Positions 1 to 7,828 are shown, counted from the stretch's first letter. The stretch: 30,977 nucleotides of DNA from an uncultured Kiritimatiellota bacterium (GCA_934635045.1 CAKTZA010000046.1:1-30977); one strand, 5' to 3'. Translations and numbers: made by a program. Notes: generated by a model not told the origin, from the sequence alone.

Positions 1-69
1 GCCGTTCGTCCGCGACATGACGTGGTAGTGCGCGTCGCCGTCGGCCTTGATCCTGTTCGTCCTTGCCAT
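1..69 (-). CDS. REP-associated tyrosine transposase (Y1_Tnp/RAYT), N-terminal fragment cut by the window edge
   Basis: Only the first 23 codons are inside the window. They read MARTNRIKADGDAHYHVMSR followed by TNG, which matches the usual start of IS200-like/RAYT proteins: a short basic lead, then a Y-H-V-x-x-R strand that opens the Y1 transposase fold. The ATG lies at 69-67, with a GGAG a few bases upstream on the minus strand. The catalytic HUH and tyrosine residues would lie outside the window, so activity cannot be judged. RAYT proteins are known to act on hairpin REP sequences, and four copies of a GGGGYCTGTCCCC hairpin element lie within 300 bases upstream of this gene. That pairing supports the assignment. 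The call rests on a short stretch, so family membership is probable rather than certain. Confidence 0.6.
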   Translation of the reverse strand, partial: MARTNRIKADGDAHYHVMSRTNG

Positions 70-160
70 GTTCTGTCACTCCTTGACCTGGTGTCCTCCT
101 GCCGCCGGACGGCCCATCCGCCCGGACGGGAGAGAGTATGGCATATTTTCGCGGAAGAAG

Positions 161-200
161 CCTTAAGAATACCTTAAGAATTGCCTTAAGGTTTCTTAAG
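161..200. repeat. Four CTTAAG palindromes spaced 10-12 bp apart
   Basis: CTTAAG occurs at 162, 173, 185 and 195. The first three copies carry an extra C (CCTTAAG). The flanks are AT-rich (AAT, ATTG, GTTT), unlike the GC-rich surroundings. Spacing near one helical turn would place all copies on one face of the helix, as in an operator array. No cognate regulator is identifiable, so a binding role is inference. Confidence 0.6.
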
Positions 201-218
201 GTTCAGCCCCCTGTCGAC

Positions 219-371
219 GGGGTCTGTCCCCACACCTGGCGGGGCCTGTCCCCACGGAGGATGCGCAAAACGAGCAGAAACCGACAGATTTAGAACGATT
301 TCGGGAAGAAGGTGGGGTCTGTCCCCAGAAAAGAAGAGGGATATCTTCGCAATGCGCGGGGCCTGTCCCCA
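219..371. repeat. REP-like cluster: four GGGGYCTGTCCCC elements
   Basis: Copies are at 219-233, 241-255, 314-327 and 358-371, all in the same orientation. The starts are spaced 22, 73 and 44 bases apart, so two of the intervals are multiples of 22. Each copy can form a four-pair G:C stem around a YCTGT loop. The same element is repeated ahead of gltD and occurs inside two coding sequences. The truncated RAYT gene next to this cluster is the natural candidate for spreading it. Confidence 0.75.
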
Positions 372-392
372 GGTCAGTGTTCCGTATCGGCG

Positions 393-1565
393 TCAGGGTT
401 CTGGATTGGCGTTCTTCGGCAACAGCGTGGCAAACAGTGCCCCCTGATGCGTGACGGCATCTGGATAGTCCGTACGGATCTCGCCGAAAAGACGCTGGGC
501 TTCATCGACCCTGCCCGTCTTCGCATACAGCTTCGCCAAATACCAACGCGCATACGCCGCGACCTGCGCCCCGTCGCCATAGCGACAGTCGCCGAACTGG
601 TCCTTGGCCAGCTTCAGCAGACGCTCGCGCGCCGCCGTGTCCCGTCCGCGCTGCGCCGCATACATCACGGCACAACCCGTTCGGTTCGCCTTCGGAAACT
701 TCTCCGTCAGCGTCTTCAGGGCCTCATCCGCCGCCTCTGACCGAGACGAGACGACGCGATAGAGGCGTTCGATCTCCCGCCGCGCCGCCGGATCGAACTG
801 CTCCACATCCTTCGCAAAACGCGCGCGCGACGCCTGCCTTGCCGCCTCGACAGCCGCTTTCGCCTCGGACTCGAGCTCCTCGACCCAGATGTTGCGGAAC
901 TGCACGGCACCGCCTTCCGACTGAAGCGCAATGGCGCCCGCCGGAACGGCAATCCCCGTCAGGCGATTGAGCTCGACGCCGTTGACGCGGTTGACGAGCG
1001 TGCCGCCCTTCAGCTCGATTTCCATTACGTTCCATTCGCCAAAGGGCTTCTCGACGTCCGCGCCCTTGCGCGGCACCTTGGTGATGCCGGACAGCGGCCG
1101 CGTCGGATCATAGGGCGAACGTGGCTCGAACCCCGCCAGACGAAAGCCCGCGAGCCCCAGCACGTCGCCCATCATCCCACGGCACAGCTGGTTCTCGATG
1201 CACGTCGGGATGAACGTCCCCCGCTCAGCCGCGAGGCGCACGAACACGCCGGAGTTCGGCTTCTCCGTCTCGCGCCACCAACGGTACTCGACGTGCAGGC
1301 GGAAGTCGCCAAAATCGCTGCGCTTCGTGCGCAGGTAGCCAAATGGCGTCCCCGTCGTCAGGATCGTGCCATCCTTGACGAACCACGTCGGCTCGTCGGC
1401 CGAATAGCCGCCCGTGACGTCATGATCCGCCACCGACGTCCAGCCGGAAAGGTCCTTTCCGTTGAACAGCGTGACCTTCTCGGCGCGCGCCGACAGGAGC
1501 GCGAGCCCGCCCAGGACAACCGCGCAGCCGACGGCGCGCGTGCAAACAAAATCACTCTTCTTCAT
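393..1565 (-). CDS. Exported DUF1080 (3-keto-disaccharide hydrolase family) protein with TPR-like C-terminus
   Basis: The protein has 390 residues. It starts with a signal peptide (MKKSDF, a hydrophobic core, then cleavage near SARA-EK). A DUF1080/PF06439 jelly-roll domain follows at about residues 28-205, shown by the LFNGKDLSGW opening, the later SGVFVRL strand and the closing VQFRNIWVEEL. This family resembles concanavalin-type lectins and includes 3-keto-glycoside hydrolases. The last 170 residues are helical with a TPR-like pattern (AYARWYLAKLYAKTGRVDEA, then a QRLFGEI helix). The ATG overlaps the stop of der by four bases (ATGA), so the two genes are probably translationally coupled although their functions are unrelated. 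The substrate is unknown. A periplasmic or surface sugar-binding or hydrolytic role is inferred from the family. Confidence 0.85.
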   Translation of the reverse strand: MKKSDFVCTRAVGCAVVLGGLALLSARAEKVTLFNGKDLSGWTSVADHDVTGGYSADEPTWFVKDGTILTTGTPFGYLRTKRSDFGDFRLHVEYRWWRETEKPNSGVFVRLAAERGTFIPTCIENQLCRGMMGDVLGLAGFRLAGFEPRSPYDPTRPLSGITKVPRKGADVEKPFGEWNVMEIELKGGTLVNRVNGVELNRLTGIAVPAGAIALQSEGGAVQFRNIWVEELESEAKAAVEAARQASRARFAKDVEQFDPAARREIERLYRVVSSRSEAADEALKTLTEKFPKANRTGCAVMYAAQRGRDTAARERLLKLAKDQFGDCRYGDGAQVAAYARWYLAKLYAKTGRVDEAQRLFGEIRTDYPDAVTHQGALFATLLPKNANPEP

Positions 1566-2908
1566 GACAGCTCCTTTCTGCTGCGCGCCTTGAGGAAGAT
1601 GCGCAGGGGCGCGCCCTCCAGCCCAAAGCGGGCGCGGATGTTTTTCTCGATGAACGCAAGGTAGGCAGGCGTGACGAGCTTCGGGTCGTTCACGAACAGG
1701 CGAATCGTCTGCGGGTTCGTCGCGACCTGCAGGCCGTAGTAGACCTTCAGCCGCTTGCCCCGGATCATCGGCGCCAGCGTCTTCTTCGTCGCCGTCTCGA
1801 TGACGCGGTTCAGCATGCCCGTCGGCAGGCGCTCGGACGCGCTCGCGGCGGCCTTGTCGATCGCGTCCACCGTGCGGCGGATGTTGTAGCCCGACTTGTT
1901 CGAGCAGAACACGATCGGCGCGAACGAGAGAAACGGCATCATCCGGCGGACGGCATCCGCCGCCTTCTTCTCGTCCGTAATGCCCTCCTCGTTCGCGAGA
2001 TCCCACTTGTTCAGCATGAGGACGCACGCGCGGTTCGCGTCGAGGATCTTGCCGGCGATGCGCTTGTCCTGCAGCGTCGGGCCCATCACGGGATCCAGGA
2101 TGAGGATGACGACGTCGGCCTCCTCGATCGCCTGCTCCGAGCGGAACAGCGAGAAGTTGTCGACGGACGTCTTGGACATCTTCGTGTGCGGCTTCATGCC
2201 GGCCGTGTCGACGAGCATGTAGTGCCGCGCCTCCGGCCCGGAGCCGATCGTGAACGGCACCTCGACGGCATCGCGCGTCGTGCCGGCGATCTCCGAGACG
2301 ATGACGCGCGGCGCGTTCAGGAGTCGGTTGATGTAGCTCGACTTGCCGGCGTTCGGACGCCCCACGACGGCGACGCGCAGAGGCCGCACGGCCGACTCGT
2401 CCGCCACGGCGGGCGGCAGCTTCCCGACGAACGTCTCGATCAGCGTCTCGACGCCGCGCCCATGCTCGGCCGACGTCGGGTAGACGGGCAGGCCGAAGCG
2501 CGCGAACTCCGCCGCGCGCACATCGTCCGCCGGCACGTCGCACTTGTTCGCCGCGATGAGGCACGGGACGCCCGACTTGCGGACGCGCGCGATGACCTCC
2601 TGGTCGAGCGGCGTGACGCCCGCGCGCGCGTCGACGACGATCACGCAGACGGCCGAGTCCTCAACCGCGAGGGCCGCCTGACTGCGCGTCTCGTCGTCCA
2701 GCGGATCCTTCGTGACGCGGCGGTCGAAAGCGATGCCGCCCGTGTCGACGAGCAGGATCTTCCGGCCGAGAACCTCAACCTCGCGCGTCACGCGGTCGCG
2801 CGTCACGCCCGGCTGGTCAAAGACGATCGCGACGCGCTTTTTCGCGATGCGGTTGAAAAGCGCGCTCTTGCCCGTGTTCGGGCGCCCGACGAGACTGACG
2901 ACGTTCAT
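1562..2908 (-). CDS. der: Ribosome-assembly GTPase Der (EngA)
   Basis: The protein has 448 residues and the tandem G domains diagnostic of Der. The first P-loop is GRPNTGKS (residues 8-15), with GVTRDR, DTGGI and NKCD motifs. The second P-loop is GRPNAGKS (183-190), with GTTRDAV, DTAGM and NKWD. A KH-like C-terminal domain ends in a basic tail. Der is a cytoplasmic GTPase needed for 50S subunit maturation. The length and all G motifs are normal, so the gene looks intact. The ATG at 2908 lies 11 bases after an extended -10 (TGGTATAAT on the minus strand), which leaves almost no 5' leader. It shares a 64-base divergent intergenic region with dinB. Confidence 0.97.
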   Translation of the reverse strand: MNVVSLVGRPNTGKSALFNRIAKKRVAIVFDQPGVTRDRVTREVEVLGRKILLVDTGGIAFDRRVTKDPLDDETRSQAALAVEDSAVCVIVVDARAGVTPLDQEVIARVRKSGVPCLIAANKCDVPADDVRAAEFARFGLPVYPTSAEHGRGVETLIETFVGKLPPAVADESAVRPLRVAVVGRPNAGKSSYINRLLNAPRVIVSEIAGTTRDAVEVPFTIGSGPEARHYMLVDTAGMKPHTKMSKTSVDNFSLFRSEQAIEEADVVILILDPVMGPTLQDKRIAGKILDANRACVLMLNKWDLANEEGITDEKKAADAVRRMMPFLSFAPIVFCSNKSGYNIRRTVDAIDKAAASASERLPTGMLNRVIETATKKTLAPMIRGKRLKVYYGLQVATNPQTIRLFVNDPKLVTPAYLAFIEKNIRARFGLEGAPLRIFLKARSRKELS

Positions 2909-2919
2909 AACGGGCGCAT

Positions 2920-2928
2920 ATTATACCA
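2920..2928 (-). promoter_or_regulatory. Extended -10 promoter of der
   Basis: On the minus strand the sequence is TTTTGGTATAAT, with TATAAT at 2925-2920 and the TGG extension at 2928-2926. There is no good -35 at 16-18 bp. The -10 ends 11 bases before the der ATG, so transcription would start about 4-5 bases before the start codon and leave no room for a ribosome-binding site. Confidence 0.7.
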
Positions 2929-2955
2929 AAATCTGAGAACGGTCAGACGGGAATG

Positions 2956-2964
2956 TGCTATAAT
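2956..2964 (+). promoter_or_regulatory. Extended -10 promoter of dinB
   Basis: TGCTATAAT reads as a TGn-TATAAT extended -10. It ends eight bases before the GTG start of dinB, so the transcript should begin at or next to the start codon (leaderless). No clear -35 and no LexA-type operator was seen between this site and the der promoter. Confidence 0.7.
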
Positions 2965-2972
2965 CTCTAACC

Positions 2973-4175
2973 GTGGCGACGATCCTCCATGTCGATATGG
3001 ACGCCTTCTTCGCGTCCGTCGAACTGCTGCACCATCCCGAATGGCGCGGCAAGCCGCTCGTCGTCGGCGCGGGCCCCCACGAGCGCGGCGTCGTCTCGAC
3101 CTGCTCCTATGAGGCGCGCGCGTTCGGTGTCCGCTCCGCCATGCCGTCGCGCACGGCCTACGAGAAGTGTCCGCAGGCCATCTTCACGCCGCCGCACATG
3201 GAACTCTACAAGGCCGTCTCGCAGCGGGCGTTCGAGGTCTTCTCGCACTACTCGCCCTACGTCGAGGCCGTCAGCGTCGACGAGGCGTTCCTCGACGTCA
3301 CCGGCACGCTCCACCTCTACGGCGGCGATCCCCGGCGGCTCGGCGAGGCGCTGCGGCGCGAAATCCGCGAAACGTGCGGCGTGACGTGTTCGGTCGGCCT
3401 CGCGCCGAACCGCCTCCTCGCGAAGATTGGCTCCGAGCAGAACAAGCCGGACGGCCTCACAATCCTGCCGACCGACCCGAAAGAGATTGCGGCCTTCCTT
3501 GCGCCGCGTCCGATCGGCGTGCTCTGGGGCGTCGGCAAGAAGACGATCGAGGCCTTACGGCCCTACGGCCTCACGACCTGCGGCGACCTCCAGCGGACGA
3601 AGCCGAACGCGCTCGTCTCGCAGGCGCTCATCGACCTCGCGTTCGGACGTTCCGAGGAATTCGTCCACTGGGAGGAGCGCGAGGAGAAGTCCGTCTCGCG
3701 CGAGCACACCTTCGAGACGGACGAGCCGCGACGCGACGTCGTGCGCGCGAAGCTGCTGGAGCTTGTCGAGGAGGTCGGCTACCGCTTCCGCCGCGCACCG
3801 CGCTGGGCGACGACGGCCCGCCTCAAGATCCGCAACGCGGCGTTTGAGACAAAGCTGCGGCAGATGCCCTTTCCGCAGCCCGCGCGCGACGACCTCGCGT
3901 TCCGCGCCGCCGCGACGGCCCTCTTCGACGCCGAATGGCCGACGGGGACGAGTCCGCACGGGGCGATCCGGCTCATCGGCTTCGGCGTCACGAACTTCCG
4001 CGCCTCGCCAGACGACGGCCAGCTCGCGCTCTTCGCGTCGCCCGAAGACGCGGCGCGGGAGAAACGCGAACGCCTCTCCCGCGCCTTGGACGCGCTTCGT
4101 GCGCGCGGCCTTATCGGTCCGCGAGATTCACGTAGGGGCGCGGATGGTAGATCGGCTTGTACGCGGGACGGATGA
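2973..4175 (+). CDS. dinB: DNA polymerase IV (Y-family translesion polymerase)
   Basis: The protein has 400 residues and begins ATILHVDMDAFFASVE after the initiator, the Y-family motif carrying the first catalytic aspartate. The second catalytic site is in YVEAVSVDEAFLDVT, and LAPNRLLAKIGSEQNKP is the conserved palm/thumb segment. A beta-clamp-binding motif, QLALF, lies at residues 350-354. The start is GTG at 2973, chosen because the conserved N-terminus begins there and TATAAT lies eight bases upstream. The last 22 codons, after the normal end of the family near GLIGP, run 65 bases into the 3' end of gltA on the other strand. That tail is probably non-functional read-through to the next stop. 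This is one of only two plus-strand genes. Confidence 0.96.
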   Translation: MATILHVDMDAFFASVELLHHPEWRGKPLVVGAGPHERGVVSTCSYEARAFGVRSAMPSRTAYEKCPQAIFTPPHMELYKAVSQRAFEVFSHYSPYVEAVSVDEAFLDVTGTLHLYGGDPRRLGEALRREIRETCGVTCSVGLAPNRLLAKIGSEQNKPDGLTILPTDPKEIAAFLAPRPIGVLWGVGKKTIEALRPYGLTTCGDLQRTKPNALVSQALIDLAFGRSEEFVHWEEREEKSVSREHTFETDEPRRDVVRAKLLELVEEVGYRFRRAPRWATTARLKIRNAAFETKLRQMPFPQPARDDLAFRAAATALFDAEWPTGTSPHGAIRLIGFGVTNFRASPDDGQLALFASPEDAAREKRERLSRALDALRARGLIGPRDSRRGADGRSACTRDG

Positions 4176-5463
4176 TCGGCCCCGCGTTCACGAGCTCCTC
4201 CATGCGGTGCGCGCACCACGAGACGCAGCGCGCGACGGCGAAGAGCGGCGTGTAGAGGTCTTTCGGGATGCCGAGCATGTCGTAGACGAAGCCCGAATAG
4301 AGGTCGACGTTCGCGCAGACGTCCTCCGCATGCGGATGGCGGCTCTTGATGACGGCCGGGCCGAACTCCTCGATCATCTCGAAGAGCCGCATCTCGTCTT
4401 CGCGCCCCTTCTCCTTCGCGAGCACGCGGGCCTTCGACTTCAGCATCTGCGCGCGCGGATCCGAAATCGTGTAGACGGCGTGGCCGAGGCCGTAGATGAG
4501 CCCCGAACCGTCGCCCGCCTTCTTGTCGGCGATGCGCTCCAGGTAGTGGACGACCTCGTCTGACTTCGACCAGTCCTTCACATGCGTCATGATCTCCTCC
4601 ATCTGGCGCATGACGCGCAGGTTCGCGCCGCCGTGGCGCGCGCCCTTCAGCGAGAGGATGGACGCCGCGACCGACGAGTAGATGTCGGAGTGCGACGACG
4701 TGACGACGTGCGTCGTGAAGGCCGAGTTGTTGCCGCCGCCGTGCTCGGCGTGCAGGATGAGCGCGAGGTCGAGGATCTCCGCCTCCAGCTTCGTGTACTT
4801 GCCGTCCACGCGCGTCAGCATGAGAATGTTCTCCGCCGTCGACTTCGCCGGCTCCGGGTTGCGGATCATCAGCAGCCCGCCGTTGTGGTAGTGGTTCTTC
4901 GCCTGGTAGGCGTACGCGGCGATCGTCGGAATCGCGCCGATGAGGCCGATGGACTGGCCGAGGCAGCGCTCCAGCGAGATGTCATCCGGGTCGCCGCCGT
5001 CGTCGAACGCATAGGCGAAGAGGATCGCGCGCGCGAGGGCGTTCATGAGGTCCTTCGGCGGATGCTTCATGATCGCGTTCCCCTTGAAGCCGTCGGAGAG
5101 CTTGCGGTACGCGCCGATTCGGTTCTTCCAGTCCACAAGTTCGCGCGCCGTCGGCAGCTCGCCAAAGAGCAGCAGGTACGCCGTCTCCTCGTAGCCGAAG
5201 CGGTGCTCGCGCTTGTCGGCGCGCACGATGTCCTTCACGTTGATGCCGCGATAGTAGAGCTCGCCGGGAATCGCCTGCCGCTCGCCCTCGTCCATGACAT
5301 AGCCGTGCACATTGCCGATCGTCGTCAAGCCGACGAGGACGCCCGAGCCGTTGTCATTGCGCAAGCCGCGCTTCACGCCGTACTTGTGATACAGCGCCGG
5401 GTCGATGTAGTCGACCTTCCGAACCTTCTCCGCCTGCCTGTGCAGCCACTTCTTCTCGTCCAT
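4111..5463 (-). CDS. gltA: Citrate synthase
   Basis: The protein has 450 residues. It condenses acetyl-CoA with oxaloacetate in the cytoplasm as the entry step of the TCA cycle. Catalytic residues fit the family: His241 in HAEHGGGNNSAF, His277 in GARHGGANLRVM and Asp387 in the NVDLYSGFVYDMLGIP segment. The gap between His277 and Asp387 is longer than in short bacterial enzymes, as in the ~450-residue citrate synthase group. The start at 5463 (MDEKKWLHRQ) is chosen for a GGGAAG ribosome-binding site and a TATAAT at 5502-5497 that would give a leader of about 26 bases. The frame stays open upstream, but that extension lies across the promoter. The 3' end overlaps the convergent dinB tail. Confidence 0.96.
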   Translation of the reverse strand: MDEKKWLHRQAEKVRKVDYIDPALYHKYGVKRGLRNDNGSGVLVGLTTIGNVHGYVMDEGERQAIPGELYYRGINVKDIVRADKREHRFGYEETAYLLLFGELPTARELVDWKNRIGAYRKLSDGFKGNAIMKHPPKDLMNALARAILFAYAFDDGGDPDDISLERCLGQSIGLIGAIPTIAAYAYQAKNHYHNGGLLMIRNPEPAKSTAENILMLTRVDGKYTKLEAEILDLALILHAEHGGGNNSAFTTHVVTSSHSDIYSSVAASILSLKGARHGGANLRVMRQMEEIMTHVKDWSKSDEVVHYLERIADKKAGDGSGLIYGLGHAVYTISDPRAQMLKSKARVLAKEKGREDEMRLFEMIEEFGPAVIKSRHPHAEDVCANVDLYSGFVYDMLGIPKDLYTPLFAVARCVSWCAHRMEELVNAGPIIRPAYKPIYHPRPYVNLADR

Positions 5464-5496
5464 CGGACTTCCCTTCTTTTTTGAAAAACAGCGCGC

Positions 5497-5525
5497 ATTA
5501 TACCGAATTTGGCCGCGCGCCGCAA
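5497..5525 (-). promoter_or_regulatory. Promoter of gltA
   Basis: TATAAT at 5502-5497 on the minus strand is preceded by CGG rather than TGG. A TTGCGC hexamer lies 17 bp upstream (5525-5520) as a weak -35. Unlike the leaderless promoters in this window, it leaves about 26 bases before the ATG, including a GGGAAG ribosome-binding site. Confidence 0.6.
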
Positions 5526-5581
5526 GGCGTACGGCTGCAATCGCCGCAAAAGGCGCCTTCTCTGGTCGATCTGCGACGGCG

Positions 5582-6352
5582 CTAAAGTGCCACCACCTCG
5601 TCCTGCGAAAGAACCGTGAGCGCGACGTCCGCGCGGCGGAGGACGGCCAGCGTCTCGCGCATCGCCGCCTCCGCAAGGAGCGGCGAGTTGCAGTCGCGCG
5701 AGAGGTGGGCGAGCGCAAGCCGCTTCAGGCGCAGCGACGCGAACCGCCGCACGAGCTCGCACGCCTGGTCGTTCGAGAGATGCCCGCGCGGCCCGGCGAT
5801 GCGCTGGACGAGGCACGGCGGACGCCCCGACTGGCGCAGCATCACCGGGTCGTGGTTGGACTCCAGCGTCGCGCAGTCGGCCTCGGCGAGACGGACGCCG
5901 ATCGAGTCGAGCGGCGTGCCGATGTCCGTGCCATGAAAGTACGTCACGCCGTCCGCCTTGACCAGGTACCCGACCGGATCGTTCGTGTCATGCGGAATCG
6001 AGAACGGCAGGACGGAGAACGGCCCGACGTCGAAAGCCTGCCCGTTCTCGAAGCAGACGAATGCGGACTCGTCGATCTTGAACTCGTGCGCAACCGCCTC
6101 CGCCGTCATCGCGTTCGCGAAGACCGGAAGATCGGGATGGCACTTCAGGAAGCGCGGCAACCCGGCCGTGTGGTCGCCATGCGCATGCGTCAGGAGAACA
6201 CCCAACGGACACGGCGGCAGGTCACCGCACGCCGCCACACGCGCACGCAACGTCCGCACGGTCAGGCCGCAGTCGATCAGCAGCGCAAAGCCCGCGTGCT
6301 CGACCACGTAGGCGTTGCCGCGCGACCCGCTCGCAAGGGAGACGACTCTCAC
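5582..6352 (-). CDS. WalJ/YycJ-like MBL-fold metallohydrolase
   Basis: The protein has 256 residues and a metallo-beta-lactamase fold. The start MRVVSLASGSRGNAYVVE matches the YycJ group. The metal-binding motif THAHGDH is followed by PHDTNDPVGY, the TDIG aspartate region, LESNHD and a final AHLSRDCN, so the ligands of a dinuclear metal site appear complete. Members of this family are cytoplasmic and have been linked to 5'-3' exonuclease activity and cell-wall control. The start codon is GTG and overlaps the purD stop by four bases (GTGA), so it is probably translated by coupling to purD. Its substrate here is not determined. Confidence 0.88.
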   Translation of the reverse strand: MRVVSLASGSRGNAYVVEHAGFALLIDCGLTVRTLRARVAACGDLPPCPLGVLLTHAHGDHTAGLPRFLKCHPDLPVFANAMTAEAVAHEFKIDESAFVCFENGQAFDVGPFSVLPFSIPHDTNDPVGYLVKADGVTYFHGTDIGTPLDSIGVRLAEADCATLESNHDPVMLRQSGRPPCLVQRIAGPRGHLSNDQACELVRRFASLRLKRLALAHLSRDCNSPLLAEAAMRETLAVLRRADVALTVLSQDEVVAL

Positions 6353-7686
6353 CGCTCAAACGCGCGATGCGCGATGTCCTTGCGGTAAAACAGGCCGTCG
6401 AAGGAGATTTCCGAAACGCGCGCGTAGGCGTTGTCCACGGCCTCGCGCAACGTCGCGCCCAGGCCCGTCACGGACAGGACGCGCCCGCCGGACGTGACGA
6501 CCTTCCCGCCCTCGGCCTTCGTGCCGCAGTGGAAAACAATCGCTTTCGGGGCCTGTCCCCCGCCCTTTTCGCCTCGTCCTTCTTCCTTCTCACTGATTCC
6601 TTCAATCGTCTTCCCCTTCGCGTACGCCCCCGGATAGCCGCCCGAGGCGAGGATGACAGTCGCGGCGCAGTCGTCCTTCACGACGATATCCGCATCGCGG
6701 AGGCAACCGGTCGCCGCGTGCAGGAGCGCCGTCGCGAACGAGCCGCCGAGGCGCGGCAGGACGGCCTCCGTCTCTGGGTCTCCGAAGCGCGCGTTGAACT
6801 CGACGACGTTCACGTCGCTGCCCGACTTCGCGGCCGGGCCGTGCGGGAACGACTGCGCGTTGTTCACCATGAGGCCCGCGTAGAGGATGCCGCGATAGGT
6901 GATGCCGCGCTTCTTCAGCTCGCGGACAACGGGCAGGATGATCTTCTCCTTGATGAGCGGCAGCTTGTCCGCCGTGACGACCGGCGCGGGCGAGTAGGCG
7001 CCCATGCCGCCCGTGTTCGGGCCCTTGTCGCCGTCGAAGACGCGCTTGTGGTCCTGGCTCGACGGCAGGAGGACAGCATGTTCGCCGTCGATCATCGCGA
7101 GGATGGAACATTCCTCGCCGTGCAGGAACTCCTCAATCAGGACTTCCGCGCCCGCCGCGCCGAACTTGTTCCCGACGAGCATGTCGTCAATCGCCGCCTC
7201 GGCCTGTTCGCGCGTCTCGGCGACGATCACGCCCTTGCCGGCCGCAAGACCGTCCGCCTTGATGACGACGGGCAGCCCGAACGCGGGGAGCGCGGCCTTC
7301 GCCTGCGCGGCGTCGGTGAACGTCTCGGCCTTGCCGGTCGGCACGCCCGCCGCGTCCATCACCTCCTTCGCAAACCGCTTTGAGCCCTCCAGTCGCGCAC
7401 CGGCCGCGACAGGACCGAAGCACGCGACGCCTTCCGCTTCGAGCGCGTCGACAAGGCCGATGACGAGCGGCGCCTCCGGGCCGACCACGACGAGGTCGGG
7501 CTTCTCGGACTTCGCCCACGCGACGAGGCCCGCGACGTCATCCGCCTTCAGCGGCACGTTCGTCGCGACATCCGCCGTACCCGCGTTTCCGGGGGCGCAG
7601 TAGATCTCGTGCTTTTCCGCATCCTGCGCAAGCCGCCATGCAATCGCGTGCTCGCGTCCGCCCGAACCAACAACCAAGATTTTCAT
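6349..7686 (-). CDS. purD: Phosphoribosylamine-glycine ligase (GAR synthetase) with an in-frame repeat-derived insertion
   Basis: The protein has 445 residues and catalyses the ATP-dependent ligation of glycine to phosphoribosylamine in purine synthesis. MKILVVGSGGREHAIAWRL is the canonical start, followed by the ATP-grasp region (GLPVVIKADGLAAGKGVIVA), the NTGGMGAYSP segment and EFNARFGDPETEAVLPRL. The ATG at 7686 is chosen over an upstream ATG because the conserved N-terminus begins there and a GAAGAAAAG precedes it. Between EGI and AIVFHCGTK lie about 17 extra residues (6544-6594, rich in E, G and K) that the family lacks. They include a full GGGGCCTGTCCCC element at 6548-6560. The insertion is in the C-terminal domain, away from the ATP site, so the enzyme is probably active. 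Confidence 0.95.
   Translation of the reverse strand: MKILVVGSGGREHAIAWRLAQDAEKHEIYCAPGNAGTADVATNVPLKADDVAGLVAWAKSEKPDLVVVGPEAPLVIGLVDALEAEGVACFGPVAAGARLEGSKRFAKEVMDAAGVPTGKAETFTDAAQAKAALPAFGLPVVIKADGLAAGKGVIVAETREQAEAAIDDMLVGNKFGAAGAEVLIEEFLHGEECSILAMIDGEHAVLLPSSQDHKRVFDGDKGPNTGGMGAYSPAPVVTADKLPLIKEKIILPVVRELKKRGITYRGILYAGLMVNNAQSFPHGPAAKSGSDVNVVEFNARFGDPETEAVLPRLGGSFATALLHAATGCLRDADIVVKDDCAATVILASGGYPGAYAKGKTIEGISEKEEGRGEKGGGQAPKAIVFHCGTKAEGGKVVTSGGRVLSVTGLGATLREAVDNAYARVSEISFDGLFYRKDIAHRAFER
6548..6560. repeat. REP-like element inside purD
   Basis: This is a perfect GGGGCCTGTCCCC copy on the plus strand, inside the 51-base stretch of purD that has no counterpart in the enzyme family. On the coding strand it contributes the GGGQAP residues. 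Confidence 0.75.
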
Positions 7687-7732
7687 TTTCTTTTCTTCCA
7701 AACTTTCGTTTTCACTATTCAATTCACAATTC

Positions 7733-7828
7733 TATTCGACCATTCAGCCAGTCGATTCTTCAACCATTCGATCATTCGACAATTCGACAATTCGACAATT
7801 CGACAATTCGATCATTCGATTATTCGAC
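7733..7828. repeat. 8-bp-period ATTCG array between the LysM gene and purD
   Basis: Twelve units of eight bases run without a break. The eight from 7765 to 7828 are near-perfect, of form [C/A/T]ATTCGA[C/T]; the four from 7733 to 7764 are degenerate. The array is much richer in A+T than the flanking genes. It starts 14 bases after the LysM stop codon in the direction of transcription and ends about 45 bases before the purD ATG, so it should be transcribed. A related array follows bamA at 20340-20458. Confidence 0.9.

Larger units (their letters stand above)
70..392. other. Intergenic region with REP-like elements and a CTTAAG array
   Basis: This 323-base gap between the transposase start and the stop of the DUF1080-TPR gene holds no convincing gene. 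It contains a direct repeat of CCGGACGG near 104-121, four CTTAAG palindromes at about 162-200, and four copies of the GGGGYCTGTCCCC element at 219, 241, 314 and 358. The first element is preceded by a CCCC-CTGTCGAC-GGGG inverted repeat (207-222). Open frames through the region run across the repeats and resemble no known protein. Confidence 0.7.

Noticed and set aside
1566..2564. Upstream extension of the DUF1080-TPR frame across der
   Set aside because: It is the shifted frame of der, has no relation to known proteins, and the signal peptide fixes the start at 1565.
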